Shown: piece by piece, positions 34,640-43,752 of the stretch
How positions within the stretch are numbered: position 1 is the stretch's first letter
Layout: the number at the start of each line of letters is the position of its first letter
Origin: JAJECS01 sp965198185
Lineage (GTDB): Bacteria > Chloroflexota > UBA11872
Length of the DNA stretch: 64,000 bases
Direction of reading: 5' to 3'
Assembly (NCBI GenBank): GCA_965198185.1
Contig: CBDAOU010000002.1
Coordinates: 1,860,001-1,924,000 of the forward strand
Notes under the pieces: model-generated
Told to the model about the DNA's origin: nothing
The model's input: the letters and a program-made list of their open reading frames with translations, nothing else
Databases searched by the model: none
Position numbers and translations under genes: made by a program

Positions 34640-35461
34640 ATGGGAATCGAGCTCGGTGGACATCTCTTCAGCACACCGCACTGCACGGTGGAAGAATCGG
34701 CGCGCATCTGGCATGCCCTGGGTGTGCGCGTGATGGACATCGGCAACGGGCGCGACCTGGATCCCGGCTACGTGGCCCAGAACGTGGACGCCGAAGCGGA
34801 GCGCATCCGAGCTATCGGGGAGGCGGTGGGCATGCGCTTCCACGACGCCTTTCCCCAGGCGACGGACAAGCACATCACCAATACGCCCGATCCAGTGGAA
34901 TACGAGTACCAGCGGGAGGTTGACGCGGCGTGGATCGAGTTCGCCGCCAAGGCGGGGATGGACGGGGTGACGCTAAGTCCAGGCATCTATTGGCCCGGTC
35001 TGACGGTGGAAGAGGCCTATGCGCGGTCACGCGAGCAGCTGCGGGCGCTGGTGGACGTGGCCGCGCGGCACGACATAAATCTGCGGATTGAGCCGCACGT
35101 GGATAGCGTGACCTGGAGCCCGGAGCTGGCGCTGCGGATGCTGGATGACGTGCCGGGGCTGTCATTCACCCTGGATCACTCGCACTTCGTGTTTCACGGC
35201 ATGCCGTATGAGCACATCGCGCTAATGCATCCCCACGGGACGCACTGGCACGTGCGCCAGGCGTCGCTCTCGAAGCTGCAAGCGCGCATGGATGAAGGAA
35301 CCATCGACTTCCCACGGATCGTGGCGGACCTCAAGCGGGACGGCTACGACGGCGTGATGGCGCTGGAGGTGGTGACCACGCCCTGGCTGGACCTGAATCA
35401 GATGGACGTGCTGACGGAGACAATTTTGCTGCGGGACCAGATGCGGGGGTTGTTGGCGTAG
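34640..35461 (+). CDS. Sugar phosphate isomerase/epimerase-like TIM barrel
   Basis: A 273-residue xylose-isomerase-like TIM-barrel protein (AP endonuclease 2 superfamily). Metal-binding positions are seen in 'NLRIEPHVDSV' (Glu), 'FTLDHSHFVFHG' (Asp/His), 'THWHVRQAS' (His) and 'GVMALEVVTTP' (Glu near the end). Members isomerise or epimerise sugars, inosose and ketohexoses. ATG 34640 follows 'GGGAGACGGCGC', a clear ribosome-binding site; upstream frame of about 60 codons is low-complexity and not included. The specific sugar is unknown. Confidence 0.85.
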   Translation: MGIELGGHLFSTPHCTVEESARIWHALGVRVMDIGNGRDLDPGYVAQNVDAEAERIRAIGEAVGMRFHDAFPQATDKHITNTPDPVEYEYQREVDAAWIEFAAKAGMDGVTLSPGIYWPGLTVEEAYARSREQLRALVDVAARHDINLRIEPHVDSVTWSPELALRMLDDVPGLSFTLDHSHFVFHGMPYEHIALMHPHGTHWHVRQASLSKLQARMDEGTIDFPRIVADLKRDGYDGVMALEVVTTPWLDLNQMDVLTETILLRDQMRGLLA

Positions 35462-35647
35462 CTGTAGTTCGCACGCACGTTGGAGAAAAAGTGAAGGCCG
35501 CTCCGCGCGATTCGGGGTCGTTCACACGCCCCACGGCGGAGGGCCTTCATTTGAAAGGGTACTACTCGGTTGATGGTCGGCACCCGCCGCACAGGTGTCG
35601 ATCGGCGGCCGGGCACCGCCCCCAGCTTCGACGCACAAGCGTGACCC

Positions 35648-35677
35648 GTAAGGGCGAGTTTGAAAACCCGCCCCTAC
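35648..35677. repeat. Short palindrome, TGA-loop family (copy 3)
   Basis: 'GTAAGGGCGAGTT' and 'AACCCGCCCCTAC' with TGA/A between, an imperfect stem. It lies between the convergent TIM-barrel and SDR genes, where a bidirectional terminator would be useful, but no T-runs follow. Confidence 0.6.
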
Positions 35678-35693
35678 CCCTGAGGGCGCACCT

Positions 35694-36455
35694 CTAGACC
35701 GGCTTGCCGCCGTGGACCATGAGCACCTGGCCGGTGGCGAGGCGGTTGTGGAGCACGAAGCCCATGATGGCGTCGGCCACGTCTTCGGGCTCGCAGATGC
35801 GCTGGAGATAGGTCCCGGTGCGCGCACGCTCACGGTTGTCAATGGCGTAGGAGGGGTCGGGATGGTCGAAGTGCCATTCCGTATTGATGAACCCCGGCGC
35901 GACGCAGTTGACCCGCACCTCGGGGGCCAGCGCCCGCGCGAGCGTGCGAGTGAGGCTGTGCACCGCGGCCTTCGAGGCGCAGTATGGGATCGAGCTGCCG
36001 GAGTCGCCGATGCCGGCGACGGAGCCCACGTTCACCACGATGCCTTCACCGCCGGCGCGCAGGTGGGACGCGGCGGCTCGGGTGACGTTGAACAGACCCT
36101 GGACGTTGGTGGCGAAGATGACCTGCCAGGCTTCGTCGGCCACGCCGTCGAGGTCGTCGATGTCGGTGAAGCGGGTGATGGCCGCGTTGTTGATGAGGAT
36201 GTCGAGGCCGCCCAGCGCGGCAACGGCATCGTCGACGAGAGAGCGCGCATCGGCCGGCGAGCTGACGTCCGCCGCAAGCGGCACGGCGGTTACCCCGTGC
36301 GCCTGCGCTTGGGCCACGACTTCGTCGGCGCGGTCGCTCGACCGCACGTAGTTCACGGCGACGGAGGCGCCGCGCTCGGCCAACATCTTGACCGTGGCGG
36401 CGCCGACGCCGCGGCTGCCTCCGGTGACCAGGGCGCGTTTGCCGCTGAGCGTCAT
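35694..36455 (-). CDS. Short-chain dehydrogenase/reductase (SDR)
   Basis: A 253-residue classical SDR. The cofactor loop is 'VTGGSRGVG' (near residue 10-18), followed by 'VAVNYVRSSDRA', where an Asn-Tyr-Val-Arg sequence suggests NADPH preference. The NNAA strand is 'LINNAA'; catalytic residues are Ser in 'VNVGSVAG' and Tyr and Lys in 'YCASK'. 'VNCVAPGFINTEW' is the usual substrate-loop start. ATG 36455 follows 'GAAGGAGTTCCTGCA'. It diverges from the YyaL gene. Resembles FabG-type reductases; the substrate is unknown. Confidence 0.88.
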   Translation of the reverse strand: MTLSGKRALVTGGSRGVGAATVKMLAERGASVAVNYVRSSDRADEVVAQAQAHGVTAVPLAADVSSPADARSLVDDAVAALGGLDILINNAAITRFTDIDDLDGVADEAWQVIFATNVQGLFNVTRAAASHLRAGGEGIVVNVGSVAGIGDSGSSIPYCASKAAVHSLTRTLARALAPEVRVNCVAPGFINTEWHFDHPDPSYAIDNRERARTGTYLQRICEPEDVADAIMGFVLHNRLATGQVLMVHGGKPV

Positions 36456-36583
36456 TGCAGGAACTCCTTCGATCCGCCTCGTCAGACTGGCATGGTACGC
36501 GCCCGCCGTTGGCGGCAAACCCGCCGCCGGGTGAGAATCGGAGGCCGCCCGGACGGCCGCGCGGCTCAGCAACGGAATCCAGC

Positions 36584-38617
36584 GTGCCCAATCGCCTAGC
36601 CGCCGAGTCCAGCCCCTATCTGCTGCAACACCAGCACAACCCGGTGAATTGGTTTCCCTGGGGCGAGGAGGCGCTGGGAAAAGCGCGCGCCGAGAACAAG
36701 CCGGTGTTCCTGAGCATTGGCTACGCGGCCTGCCACTGGTGCCACGTGATGGAGCACGAGTCGTTCGAGGATGACGCGACGGCGGCCTATCTCAACGAGA
36801 ACTTCGTATCGATCAAGGTCGACCGCGAGGAACGGCCCGACCTGGATCAGATCTACATGAGCGCGGTGACGGCGATTACGGGGCACGGGGGATGGCCGAT
36901 GACCGTGTTCCTGATGCCCGACGGGCGGCCGTTTCATGGCGGCACGTACTTTCCCCCCGAGCCGCGCTACGGCATGCCGTCGTTCCTGCAATTGCTGGAG
37001 CAAGTGTTCGAGGCGTGGGTGATCCGCCGCGACGACCTGGACAACGGCGCGCAGCAGCTCGTCGACGCGATGCAGCGCGTACAAGTCGGCGCATCGACGA
37101 GCGATCTCACGGAGCAGACGCTCAGCCAGGCCAGCCGCACGCTGGCGGCGAGCCACGACCGTCAGCACGGCGGCTGGGGCACGGCGCCGAAGTTCCCCCA
37201 GCCCATGGCGCTCGAGTTTCTCCTCAGGCGGCACGTGGCCACGGGTGAGGGGCTGTTGCTGGATGTCGTTGAGCGTTCGCTCACCAAAATGGCGCGGGGC
37301 GGCATCTACGACCATCTGGGCGGCGGCTTCCACCGCTATAGCGTCGACGCCGAATGGCTGGCGCCCCACTTCGAGAAGATGCTGTACGACAACGCCCAGC
37401 TCGCTCGGGTGTACCTGCACGCCTGGCAGGTCACCGGCAGATCCGAATACCGAGACGTCGTCGAGGCGACGCTCGACTACGTGGCGCGCGAGATGACGCA
37501 TCCGGACGGCGGGTTCTTCAGCACCCAGGACGCCGACTCGGAGGGCGAGGAGGGCAAGTTCTTCGTCTGGTCCATCGACGAGGTGGACGAGCTGCTGGGC
37601 GACGACGCGCCGCTCTTCCGCGACGCGTACGACGTGTCACGGAACGGCAACTGGGAGGGCAAGACCATCCTGCGGCGGGTGCGCGACGCCGACGTTCTGG
37701 CGTCGCTGCACGGTCTCGCGGTCGATGACGTCGAGCCGCGGCTGGCGGCGGGGCGGGCGGCGCTGTTCGCGCGCCGCGAGCACCGCATCCGCCCTGGGCT
37801 GGACGACAAGGTGCTGACGGCGTGGAACGGTCTGATGCTGGCCACGCTGGCCGACGCGGCGCGGGTGCTCGATCGCGCCGACTACCGCGATATGGCGGTC
37901 CGCGCCGGCGAGTTTGCGCTGCGCGAGCTGCGCCGCCCAGATGGCCGGCTGTGGCGCACGTGGCGCGATGGTCGGGCCAAGCTAAACGGCTATCTCGAGG
38001 ACTATGCCTACCTCGCGTCCGGCCTGGTGGAGCTCTACCAAACGACGTTCGACCCCAGGTGGTTCTCGGCGGCGCGCGAGCTGGCCGACGCCATGCTCAC
38101 GCACTTCGCCGATCCCGCGGGGGGATTCTTCGACACGAGCGACGACCACGAGACGCTCGTGACCCGGCCCAAGGACGTGCAGGACAACGCAACGCCTTCG
38201 GGCAACGGGATGGCGGCAACGGTGCTGGCCCAGCTCGCCGCCCTGACGGGCGAGCCGCGCTATGCCGACGCGGTTGCGCAGGCGCTGCCGCTCGTCGGGC
38301 GATTCGCCGCCGAGCATGCGGCCGGATTCGGGCAGTGGCTGTGCGCGGCAGATTTCGCGCTCGCGGGCGCCCACGAAGTCGCCATCGTGGGTGACCTCGA
38401 CGATCCGGGGACGCGCGAGCTGGTCGCCGCGGCGTTCGCCATGTACCGACCGCGCCAGGTGGTCGCGGCGGCGGCTGCCTCAGCGTCCCCCGCCGTGCCG
38501 CTGCTGGAGGGGCGACCGGCGCTGAACGGCGCGGCCACCGCGTATGTATGCCGCAACTTCTCCTGCGATTTGCCGGTCACGGACGCTGCCGGTCTCACGG
38601 CGCAACTCACCGGGTAG
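36584..38617 (+). CDS. Thioredoxin-domain protein of the YyaL/DUF255 family
   Basis: A 677-residue protein. The N-terminal thioredoxin-like domain (DUF255) starts 'NRLAAESSPYLLQHQHNPVN' and carries the CxxC motif C50-H-W-C53 ('ACHWCHVMEHESF'). The long C-terminal part is an (alpha/alpha)6-barrel-like region ('GGIYDHLGGGFHRYSVD', 'DDKVLTAWNGLMLATLADAA') related to N-acylglucosamine 2-epimerases. Human SPATA20 and bacterial YyaL share this layout; the role is not established. GTG 36584 ('VPNRLAAESS') is the likely start with 'GGAATCCAGC' ahead of it. The gene lies 44 bp before ispH and may be cotranscribed. Confidence 0.88.
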   Translation: MPNRLAAESSPYLLQHQHNPVNWFPWGEEALGKARAENKPVFLSIGYAACHWCHVMEHESFEDDATAAYLNENFVSIKVDREERPDLDQIYMSAVTAITGHGGWPMTVFLMPDGRPFHGGTYFPPEPRYGMPSFLQLLEQVFEAWVIRRDDLDNGAQQLVDAMQRVQVGASTSDLTEQTLSQASRTLAASHDRQHGGWGTAPKFPQPMALEFLLRRHVATGEGLLLDVVERSLTKMARGGIYDHLGGGFHRYSVDAEWLAPHFEKMLYDNAQLARVYLHAWQVTGRSEYRDVVEATLDYVAREMTHPDGGFFSTQDADSEGEEGKFFVWSIDEVDELLGDDAPLFRDAYDVSRNGNWEGKTILRRVRDADVLASLHGLAVDDVEPRLAAGRAALFARREHRIRPGLDDKVLTAWNGLMLATLADAARVLDRADYRDMAVRAGEFALRELRRPDGRLWRTWRDGRAKLNGYLEDYAYLASGLVELYQTTFDPRWFSAARELADAMLTHFADPAGGFFDTSDDHETLVTRPKDVQDNATPSGNGMAATVLAQLAALTGEPRYADAVAQALPLVGRFAAEHAAGFGQWLCAADFALAGAHEVAIVGDLDDPGTRELVAAAFAMYRPRQVVAAAAASASPAVPLLEGRPALNGAATAYVCRNFSCDLPVTDAAGLTAQLTG

Positions 38618-38661
38618 CGCCGGGTCTGTAGGATGGAGAAGATTCGGCGTCGGGGGCTGCG

Positions 38662-39540
38662 ATGGACGTCTTACGCATAACGCCGCGGGGCTTCTGCCAT
38701 GGCGTCGTGGATGCCATCCGGCTGGCCCAAGAGGCAGGTCAGACGCACGAGGGGCCCGTCTACATGCTGGGCTACCTGGTGCACAACGCCCACGTCGTGC
38801 AGGAGTTGGCGCAGTACAACGTGCAGCTCATCGACCTGGACGATCGACTCGCGGGTCTGGAGCGAATCGAGGGCGGCACGGTCATCCTTACGGCGCACGG
38901 CGTGTCGCCGGCGGTGAAGATGCGGGCGATGGACCGTGGCCTCACCGTCATTGACGCCACCTGTTCCGACGTCTACGTGACGCACGATCTGATCATCGAT
39001 CTGGTCGACAAGGGCTACGAGATCATCTACGTGGGCAAGCCGGGCCATCCCGAACCGGAGGGCGCGATCGGCGAAGCGCCCGACCAGGTGCACCTGGTTT
39101 CATCGACGGACGACGTCGCCAAGCTCGACCTGGACGCGGAGCACATCGCCGTGACGACCCAGACGACGCTCAGCGTGTGGGACACGCAGGACATCATCGC
39201 CAGCATTCTGGTGAAGTATCCGAGCGCCGAGGTGCACAACGACATTTGCCTGGCCACGCAGGATCGCCAGGAAGCGGCGGTCGCGGCCGCGGACGAATGC
39301 GATCTGGTGCTGGTGGTGGGCAGCGAGCGCAGCTCGAACTCAAGGCGCCTGGTCGAGGTCGTGCGCGACATCAAGGGCACGCCGGCATACCTGGTGGACA
39401 CCCTCGCCGATCTCGACCTGGAGTGGTTCGTCAACACCAAGCGCGTGGGGATTACGGCGGGCGCGTCCACGCCCGCGCGCGTGACCCGCGAAGTGATCGA
39501 GTTCGTCGAGGCCTACGAGCCCGCCATCACGGCCCCGTAG
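38662..39540 (+). CDS. ispH: 4-hydroxy-3-methylbut-2-enyl diphosphate reductase
   Basis: A 292-residue [4Fe-4S] enzyme that performs the last step of the non-mevalonate isoprenoid pathway, reducing HMBPP to isopentenyl and dimethylallyl diphosphate. The three cluster cysteines are C12 ('GFCHGV'), C101 ('DATCSDV') and C196 ('NDICLAT'). Substrate-binding residues H42, H79 ('TAHGVS') and E132 ('GHPEPEG') are also in place, as is the 'SERSSNSRRLVEV' segment. The isoprenoids made feed the menaquinone side chain. ATG 38662 starts 'MDVLRITPRGFCHG'. Length and motifs are standard. Confidence 0.93.
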   Translation: MDVLRITPRGFCHGVVDAIRLAQEAGQTHEGPVYMLGYLVHNAHVVQELAQYNVQLIDLDDRLAGLERIEGGTVILTAHGVSPAVKMRAMDRGLTVIDATCSDVYVTHDLIIDLVDKGYEIIYVGKPGHPEPEGAIGEAPDQVHLVSSTDDVAKLDLDAEHIAVTTQTTLSVWDTQDIIASILVKYPSAEVHNDICLATQDRQEAAVAAADECDLVLVVGSERSSNSRRLVEVVRDIKGTPAYLVDTLADLDLEWFVNTKRVGITAGASTPARVTREVIEFVEAYEPAITAP

Positions 39541-39558
39541 CCGAGGCAACGCCCGCGG

Positions 39559-40614
39559 CTAGAGCCGCTCCGTCGAGCCGGTCCGCTCCGCTTGGGCGTT
39601 TAGCTCGTCGACCACGAAGGGCAGCAGCGGCACGCCGAGTTCTTGCGCCTCATCCAGGCGTTCCCACTCCATCTCACCGGGAACGAAGATGCGCGTCGTG
39701 CCTTCCACGCGGGCGCTGTTGTGGAACAACTCGATCTGCTGATCGACAAGGGCCGCGAACGCCTCGGGCGGCATGAATACCGCGACGTCGATGACGTGAA
39801 ACCAATGGCCGGTGTCGCGGCGGATCCCGTCGGGCCGCCGACGCCCCACGTCCGGCCCAAAGCTGGCGCCGGCCAGCACGCCGGCCAGGAGATCGATCAC
39901 CTGCGAGAGGCCGATGCCCTTGGGCCCTCCGATCGAGACGCCGGCTCCCTCGGCAATGTCGGCGGGGTCCGTGCTGGGCCGGCCGTCACGGTCCAAGATC
40001 CAGCCCTCGGGCACCTTCTGTCCCAGGCGCTCGGCAATCGCCACGCGCGAGTTGGCCGAGACGGACATGGCCATGTCCAGCACGACCGGGCGCTGCCGCG
40101 CCGCGGGAATGGCGAAGGCAATGGGGTTGTTGCCCACCATGCGCGTGCGGCCGCCAAACGGGAACATCGTGGGGCCGGCATTGGTGGCGGCAAAGCCGAT
40201 CATCCGGTGGGGCAGCGCCATCATGGCGAAGTGGGCGGCCGCGCCGAAGTGGTTGCTGCGCTTGGTGAACCCGGTGGCCGCACCGTTTGCGCGGGCTTTC
40301 CGAATGACCGCTTGCATCGTGAAGTGGCCCGCCACCGCGCCCGGCGCGCGGTCTCCGTCGACATGCAGGGTGGCAGGCGTCTCGCTCACGATGCGCGGTT
40401 GGGCGTTCGCGTTCGTGGACCCGTCCCGGATCTCGCCGCAGTAGCGCGGCAGCATCACGTGGCCATGGGTGCGGACGCCGCGCATGTCGGCGGCGATGAG
40501 GTTTTCGGCCAGGATTTCGGCGTGGTCGGCGCTCAATCCCAGGCCCTGCAGCAGCGCCAGATCGAAGCTTCGGAGGTCTGGTTCGGGGATGCGGACATAT
40601 TCGTCATGCGGCAT
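39559..40614 (-). CDS. Malate/L-lactate dehydrogenase (type 2) family oxidoreductase
   Basis: A 351-residue NAD(P)-dependent 2-oxoacid reductase of the LDH2/MDG2 family, unrelated in fold to Rossmann LDHs. 'AADMRGVRTHGHVMLPRYC' carries the conserved catalytic histidine (SHG/THG), 'TKRSNHFGAAAHFAMMAL' the second conserved His, and 'TNAGPTMFPFGGRTRMVGNN' the NAD-binding loop. 'GPKGIGLSQVIDLLAGVLAG' is the family's glycine-rich helix start. Members act on malate, lactate, ureidoglycolate, 2,3-diketogulonate or sulfolactate. ATG 40614 gives the standard N-terminus. It converges on ispH. Confidence 0.87.
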   Translation of the reverse strand: MPHDEYVRIPEPDLRSFDLALLQGLGLSADHAEILAENLIAADMRGVRTHGHVMLPRYCGEIRDGSTNANAQPRIVSETPATLHVDGDRAPGAVAGHFTMQAVIRKARANGAATGFTKRSNHFGAAAHFAMMALPHRMIGFAATNAGPTMFPFGGRTRMVGNNPIAFAIPAARQRPVVLDMAMSVSANSRVAIAERLGQKVPEGWILDRDGRPSTDPADIAEGAGVSIGGPKGIGLSQVIDLLAGVLAGASFGPDVGRRRPDGIRRDTGHWFHVIDVAVFMPPEAFAALVDQQIELFHNSARVEGTTRIFVPGEMEWERLDEAQELGVPLLPFVVDELNAQAERTGSTERL

Positions 40615-40698
40615 GTCGCGGCCGATTCGGGGAGCGCACGAAGCTCCCGGATCGTACGTCAAGGGCGAATCGGCGTCGGCAGCGGGCCACTTTGAGTC

Positions 40699-40726
40699 CG
40701 TCATTCCCACGGAAGCGGCAATCCAG
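40699..40726. repeat. CGTCATTCCC/CCAG dispersed palindrome, degenerate copy
   Basis: 'CGTCATTCCCACGG' followed by 'AAGCGGCAATCCAG', matching the element at 8859-8887 with two changes that weaken the stem. It lies just upstream of the LDH2 gene. Confidence 0.6.
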
Positions 40727-40838
40727 CCCCAGCTTGCCTGCGGACGAATAGAGGGCGCCGCGCGCACGCCCACGGGCGACGGGCACCACCCGCCGAGGCT
40801 GCTACGATCGTCGCCGCTGCTCCGACCAGGACACCGCC

Positions 40839-41141
40839 ATGCCTGCGCTCGACGATGCCGCCATGGAAGCCGTGGTGCACGCGCTCTACGCGCATCCGAA
40901 TCGCCGCCACGCCGTCACGGTTGACTCCGAGGATGCCGTGGGAGCTTTGCGTTTATCGCTCGAGGGGACCGTGGATCGTCTGCACGGCAGCGACGCCGTG
41001 TGGGGCCGCGGCGTCCGGATCGAGGTCGAGCGCGACGACGACGGCGTCCCACATCGCGCATGGTTGTGGCGAGGCCTGGTTGGCGGACAGCGACCGATGC
41101 GGGACGGCTTCAGCAGCGAGCCGCGACGGGTCCGGGCCTAG
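40839..41141 (+). CDS. Hypothetical protein (100 residues)
   Basis: A small charged protein, 'MPALDDAAMEAVVHALYAHP' at the start, with predicted alternating strands ('HAVTVDSED', 'GALRLSLEGTVDRL', 'RGVRIEVERDDDG', 'HRAWLWRG'). The pattern looks like a small beta-rich domain. No signal peptide or membrane segment and no recognised family. ATG 40839 follows 'AGGACACCGCC'. It stands alone between the divergent LDH2 gene and the convergent sulfatase. Confidence 0.5.
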   Translation: MPALDDAAMEAVVHALYAHPNRRHAVTVDSEDAVGALRLSLEGTVDRLHGSDAVWGRGVRIEVERDDDGVPHRAWLWRGLVGGQRPMRDGFSSEPRRVRA

Positions 41142-41252
41142 CCACGCCCGAGTAACATCGCCGGCTGCGACTGTCGGAAGCTCATCGCCAGCTTCCGCTA
41201 ATCAACATCCGCCGTCACCGCTCCTACGCCGCCTATTCAACGTCACCCGCGA

Positions 41253-43538
41253 CTACGGATGACGAACCCTGTCCTCCAAGATTTCAAGATCGAGATCGAA
41301 ATACCCATTGAGTATCACCCTAAACGCGTTCACGGAAGTCATCCACGGATAAAGAACATCGGCCCTGCCTCCCGGCAACAGGTAGGCACCCAAGATATCA
41401 TTCGCAAACGGAGAATCATCTGCGCGCTCATAGCCATGATCTCCCATAATCACTATGATTGGCGGCTCATCATATTTAGCCAGAATCGCATCGACAACTT
41501 CCAGAATGCGGCCATTTAACCATATGACCTGCCCGTAGAACGCTGCTTGCACGGTCGGGTCGTGATCGTCGTCCCATCCCTGTGGCACAGGCGCTGTATT
41601 GCCATGCTGGTCGAACGAATAGGGTCCATGTGGCCTAATTAAATGACCAAACACAAACTTCGGTCCGCCAATATCAGGCGTATCCTTAATGAACTCCAGC
41701 CAGGCCACACTATGCTCCGGCTGAGACCAATGATACGTACAGAAATGCCTTGCACGACGAGGATCGCTGGACCAAAATCGTAAAAACGCGGTCGTTTCAA
41801 GAAACCCGTCTACAAATCTATTCTCCAAGGTTAGTATCCTCTCCTTAATGCAGGGGTCTTCCGCTGTAGCTCCAGAGAGAATACGACCATTCGGACCGAA
41901 AGACGCAACCACATCAGCGCGTGGATTTGACTCTGTTATATACCACCCAGAGGAAACGTGGATGTAGTAATAGTCTAGTGCTTTCATGATTCGTCCGAGA
42001 TTGTGATCTACGGCCGCATTATAGATCTGGTACAACTTGTCCTGGCTTTTTCCATAAGCTATGTATTCGTCCGTATATCTCATGTTCAGCATCGATGAGA
42101 TCGACCAAGCACTGAATGTATAGTTACTGCGAGCGTGTGGGTCAACGTAGAATCCTCGACTTTCCAGGGCTTGTACGAACACGCTGTTGTCGAATGACTC
42201 CGGCGAACCGTTTCTTGGATATTCGTCGAGGATGAAATAGTAGATATCCGGCAAGTCATCTGGTGCTATCCTTGCCTTTGCCTCGCCGATACGCTCAGCA
42301 AGACCAGGAAACTGTTTCAAGGAGTCGCTATCTTGATTCAGCCGGAATTGCCCACTGAGAATGACAAAGGCGATCTGCGAGATTGGCAGGATGATAAGGA
42401 CGATGCTTCCAAGGTTCATCATGCGTCCAAGACGCTGCGCGATGTCCGATCGTTGCCGCAGGAACGTTCCGGCTCCAAGAATGATCGGCACGCCTAGGCC
42501 TAGAAGAAGTCTATCGTCAGCTGGTTCGGTCTCGGAGTAAATATGCCCATAGGAGAAAAAGGCAATTCCGAGCAGTCCGACAAATACAGCCGCCGATGCT
42601 GAGCTCTTGAGGATCGGCCGAAGCGCGACAAATAGGACGGCGATGCCCGCCATGATAACGACGGCGAGCATCACCGACTCGTAGGCTCGTATTAGGACGA
42701 GGTTATTGGCGATATAATGTAGGAGAGCAAATCCAGGTATGAGCCACGGGAAGACATAAAGTGTGCGCTTGGCGGACAGCGCGTGCGCGTGTCGTCCTCT
42801 TGTTGCGGTGAAACTGCGTGCTTGCCTTAGGCTTCTGAAGATTGGCTTGACGAGGGCCAGCCCAGCCGCTCGGGTTGTTCGAACGGCTTTGGAGCGCGCT
42901 CGCGCCATGGCAGGTCGTAGCATCACCGCCATCACGGCGGCGACGATGCCGCCTGCGAGGCGCAGACTGTCAGGCCAGGAGCCTTCCAGCGCCGCCCGCC
43001 ACCCATCGCCGCGCCAAATGGTCTCGTAGGCGAGCGGTCCCTGGTCGGTCGGATTGAGATTGATGGTGGGTCCGGCGATGCCATCGCGTGGCTCGCTGGT
43101 GCCGAAGATGACGTGATTGCTGCGTTCAGTCGAAACCCATAACTGGAGAATCAACGCCTCGCCGGGCACAGGATGGTAGGGGGGAAACTCGAGTACGTAG
43201 GGCTGCAGGAGCTTGCTGGCCTTGATCCCGACCCTGACCTGCCGTACAAGCTCGCGCTCCGGTCCTCGCAACAACGCGGCCACGACCGGGGCCTCGCCGC
43301 GACCGAAGCCGGCGGCTGCCCAAATGCGGACTTCCGAAACGACGCCCAGCTCCTGGTCCAATACCTGTTCGACAGATTGCTCAGGCCACACGGGTCCCAC
43401 GGCATCGACAATGTCATCGGCGGATCGTGAAACGAAGCTCGTGCGCGGCAACAAGCTCAACAGGAGCCCGAGACTCGCGAGGGCGAGCACCGAGGAGATC
43501 AGGCGTAGCCGAGTATCACGCAGGAGAACGGCCTTCAC
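41253..43538 (-). CDS. Membrane-anchored sulfatase/phosphoethanolamine transferase-like protein
   Basis: A 761-residue protein. The N-terminus has a membrane helix (about 11-30) followed by an outer domain, and then several transmembrane segments between about 190 and 390. The C-terminal half is an alkaline-phosphatase/sulfatase-fold domain ('DIYYFILDEYPRNGSPESF', 'VFGHLIRPHGPYSF', 'IIVIMGDHGYE' with the metal-binding Asp-His pair). Thr or Ser at the nucleophile position cannot be confirmed with certainty. The 3' half (about 41253-42760) is AT-richer than the 5' part. It starts at GTG 43538. Related proteins modify surface lipids or polysaccharides. Confidence 0.75.
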   Translation of the reverse strand: MKAVLLRDTRLRLISSVLALASLGLLLSLLPRTSFVSRSADDIVDAVGPVWPEQSVEQVLDQELGVVSEVRIWAAAGFGRGEAPVVAALLRGPERELVRQVRVGIKASKLLQPYVLEFPPYHPVPGEALILQLWVSTERSNHVIFGTSEPRDGIAGPTINLNPTDQGPLAYETIWRGDGWRAALEGSWPDSLRLAGGIVAAVMAVMLRPAMARARSKAVRTTRAAGLALVKPIFRSLRQARSFTATRGRHAHALSAKRTLYVFPWLIPGFALLHYIANNLVLIRAYESVMLAVVIMAGIAVLFVALRPILKSSASAAVFVGLLGIAFFSYGHIYSETEPADDRLLLGLGVPIILGAGTFLRQRSDIAQRLGRMMNLGSIVLIILPISQIAFVILSGQFRLNQDSDSLKQFPGLAERIGEAKARIAPDDLPDIYYFILDEYPRNGSPESFDNSVFVQALESRGFYVDPHARSNYTFSAWSISSMLNMRYTDEYIAYGKSQDKLYQIYNAAVDHNLGRIMKALDYYYIHVSSGWYITESNPRADVVASFGPNGRILSGATAEDPCIKERILTLENRFVDGFLETTAFLRFWSSDPRRARHFCTYHWSQPEHSVAWLEFIKDTPDIGGPKFVFGHLIRPHGPYSFDQHGNTAPVPQGWDDDHDPTVQAAFYGQVIWLNGRILEVVDAILAKYDEPPIIVIMGDHGYERADDSPFANDILGAYLLPGGRADVLYPWMTSVNAFRVILNGYFDLDLEILEDRVRHP

Positions 43539-43752
43539 GTTGCGCTGGCCCTACCGCCAATCCGCGGCGGCGACGGACCGTCAACACCAGCGGGGCTGCT
43601 GTTCGCACCGGGGTGCCCCGAGGCCCTGCACCGCCGCGTCGTACCATGCCGACCGCAACACGGCCTTGCCGCGGCCCCGGACCGGCTAAGCCGAGCCGCG
43701 CGCTGTACGTGCGGCCGGGCGAGCCCGCGTCGTTGTTTCCACCGCCCTGGCG

